Of a stretch of DNA of 5,791 nt, positions 5,193 to 5,791 are shown piece by piece. This stretch comes from Dehalococcoidia bacterium (GTDB lineage Bacteria > Chloroflexota > Dehalococcoidia > SM23-28-2), in the NCBI GenBank assembly GCA_022866185.1, contig JALHUG010000094.1, forward strand, positions 1 through 5,791, in the 5' to 3' direction. A model generated the notes under the pieces. That model was not told the origin of the DNA. It saw only the letters and a list, made by a program, of their open reading frames with translations, and searched no databases. Position 1 is the stretch's first letter, and the number at the start of each line of letters is the position of its first letter. Both the position numbers and the translations under genes were made by a program.

Positions 5193-5489
5193 CTACACCA
5201 GACGGGTGCCACCGGCTGCTACCCCTGCCGTGGCAAGATCGCCGTCCGCCCCGACGCCCGCAGGAGCGCTGAACTCCCTTGACTTGCCCCAGCGACCGTA
5301 GGACAGCTCGGACAGGGGTTCATCCTCCCACAATAGATCAGAGGCTGAGTTGCGGAACTCCTTTTGCTCACCACACAGCTTGCAGATACCCATGCTAGTA
5401 GGGCCATGAGGGCTTTCGATCAGCCAGTGATGGTGACAGCCTGGCTCCGTGGTTACCTCATCAGGTTCAGTTACTGCTACCTCGCTCAT
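5193..5489 (-). CDS. Small putative zinc-binding protein (CHHHW / CxLC type)
   Basis: 98 residues, function unknown. Residues 18-43 hold the signature CHHHWLIESPHGPTSMG followed by CKLCGEQKEF: Cys18, His19-21, Cys36 and Cys39, a plausible single zinc site of CH(H)...CxxC form. I recall this CxHHWxIexPxGxxSxGxCxxCG pattern from short hypothetical proteins of Chloroflexota, actinobacteria and their phages; no role is established to my knowledge. The middle (44-72) carries FRNSASDLLWEDEPL, and the last 25 residues are a Gly/Ala-rich flexible tail. There is no signal peptide or membrane helix, so it is probably cytoplasmic. GGAGAA five bases before the ATG at 5489 supports the start. It is a monocistronic unit with its own promoter (5563-5591) and terminator (5134-5171). 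Confidence 0.8.
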   Translation of the reverse strand: MSEVAVTEPDEVTTEPGCHHHWLIESPHGPTSMGICKLCGEQKEFRNSASDLLWEDEPLSELSYGRWGKSREFSAPAGVGADGDLATAGVAAGGTRLV

Positions 5490-5562
5490 CTTAGTTCTCC
5501 ACTTTTCTGGTTGCCATGTTTAGACGCTTCTGGTCTTCGATACGTTACACAACCATCTACAG

Positions 5563-5591
5563 ATCATAGCGAAGAAGGAGAAGGTTGTCAA
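5563..5591 (-). promoter_or_regulatory. Near-consensus sigma-70 promoter of the small zinc-protein gene
   Basis: On the minus strand TTGACA (5586-5591), exactly 17 bp, then TATGAT (5563-5568). The -35 is perfect and the -10 matches five of six. Transcription would start near 5556, giving a leader of about 67 bases with GGAGAA before the ATG at 5489. This is the strongest promoter in the window by sequence, which suggests high expression when not repressed. Confidence 0.75.
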
Positions 5592-5599
5592 GCTTGACA
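5586..5599. promoter_or_regulatory. 14-bp perfect palindrome over the -35 element, candidate operator
   Basis: TGTCAAGCTTGACA is identical on both strands. Its left half contains the -35 of the minus-strand promoter and its right half presents a second TTGACA (5594-5599) to the plus strand. A dimeric repressor bound here would block the zinc-protein promoter. The plus-strand TTGACA has no convincing -10 at 16-18 bp, so divergent transcription from it is unproven. A gene for a likely DNA-binding protein starts 137 bp away. Confidence 0.5.
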
Positions 5600-5735
5600 C
5601 AGTATTTACGTTATGCAGTTCTTTAAAGGCCCTTCCGCTATCGGCATCGCCACAGTGGTAGCCGTGCGCTATACTATTAACGAGACCACTCGCCTGCCGG
5701 TTCCGCGGCGATCGTTGTGTCTCACCCCTGAGACG

Positions 5736-5791
5736 ATGGCGGTAGAGAGCACCAAGACCCGGATCCTCGCCCTCCTCAAGCGCAGCGCCGG
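5736..5791 (+). CDS. N-terminal fragment, probable winged-helix transcription regulator (cut by right edge)
   Basis: Only 18 codons are visible: ATG at 5736, then MAVESTKTRILALLKRSAG. The pattern S-T-(K/R)-x-R-I-L-x-L-L-K-R is the usual first helix of winged-helix regulators of the DeoR/ArsR/SufR type, in which the recognition helix follows about 15 residues later, here beyond the edge. No strong Shine-Dalgarno is seen; an in-frame TTG at 5715 is an alternative start. A TATACT at 5670-5675 could be its -10. It is transcribed away from the zinc-protein gene, across a 246-bp gap that is visibly more AT-rich than the rest of the window and contains the palindrome at 5586-5599. Confidence 0.5.
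   Translation, partial: MAVESTKTRILALLKRSA

Noticed and set aside
5505..5534. Two copies of TTCTGGT 23 bp apart in the leader of the zinc-protein gene
   Set aside because: Seven-base direct repeats are too short to separate from chance and form no clear structure.
5364..5597. 77-codon plus-strand frame
   Set aside because: Overlaps the small zinc-protein gene and its promoter in antisense, with no ribosome binding site or domain.
5594..5622. Plus-strand promoter using the second TTGACA
   Set aside because: The -35 is perfect, but no acceptable -10 lies 16-18 bp downstream; the hexamer is better explained as half of the palindrome.

Overview
The window is high-GC bacterial DNA with a normal gene layout and intact reading frames. 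Two secreted lipoproteins carry lipoboxes, one followed by a long Ser/Thr/Pro linker. There is also a class 1B-type dihydroorotate dehydrogenase, a divergent CaCA-family exchanger and what looks like the first residues of a heliorhodopsin. Together these fit Chloroflexota (perhaps Dehalococcoidia-like), but this is an inference from gene style, not from a phylogenetic marker.

Layout from left to right. A minus-strand pair opens the window: a plant/bacterial-type glutaminyl-peptide cyclotransferase lipoprotein (123-902), followed 48 bp later by the start of a gene cut by the left edge (1-74), whose N-terminus resembles heliorhodopsin. Next is a divergent promoter region (903-1054). On the plus strand follow tRNA-Val(CAC) with encoded CCA and its own promoter, and a Ser/Thr/Pro-linker lipoprotein with a C-terminal CCPTG motif (1202-2101).

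The 288-bp gap between the convergent genes (2102-2389) is packed with about seven short hairpins. It looks like a decayed IS200/IS605-type end or a hairpin-rich intergenic repeat. A minus-strand block then holds the CaCA-type exchanger (2390-3703), a tiny Flp-pilin-like protein (3930-4133) and pyrD (4163-5083), which has an extended -10 promoter. The next minus-strand gene encodes a small CHHH/CxxC putative zinc-binding protein (5193-5489). It is a neat stand-alone unit, with a near-consensus promoter whose -35 lies inside a 14-bp perfect palindrome and with a rho-independent terminator. The right edge cuts a plus-strand gene (from 5736) whose start resembles a winged-helix transcription regulator.

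Functionally the genes are mostly unrelated: envelope or secreted proteins, pyrimidine synthesis, ion exchange, translation. The most interesting points are the possible heliorhodopsin behind the cyclotransferase, the orphan Flp-like pilin immediately downstream of pyrD, the hairpin cluster, and the palindromic promoter region between the zinc protein and the right-edge regulator. No CRISPR array, complete insertion sequence, toxin-antitoxin pair or defence system was seen.
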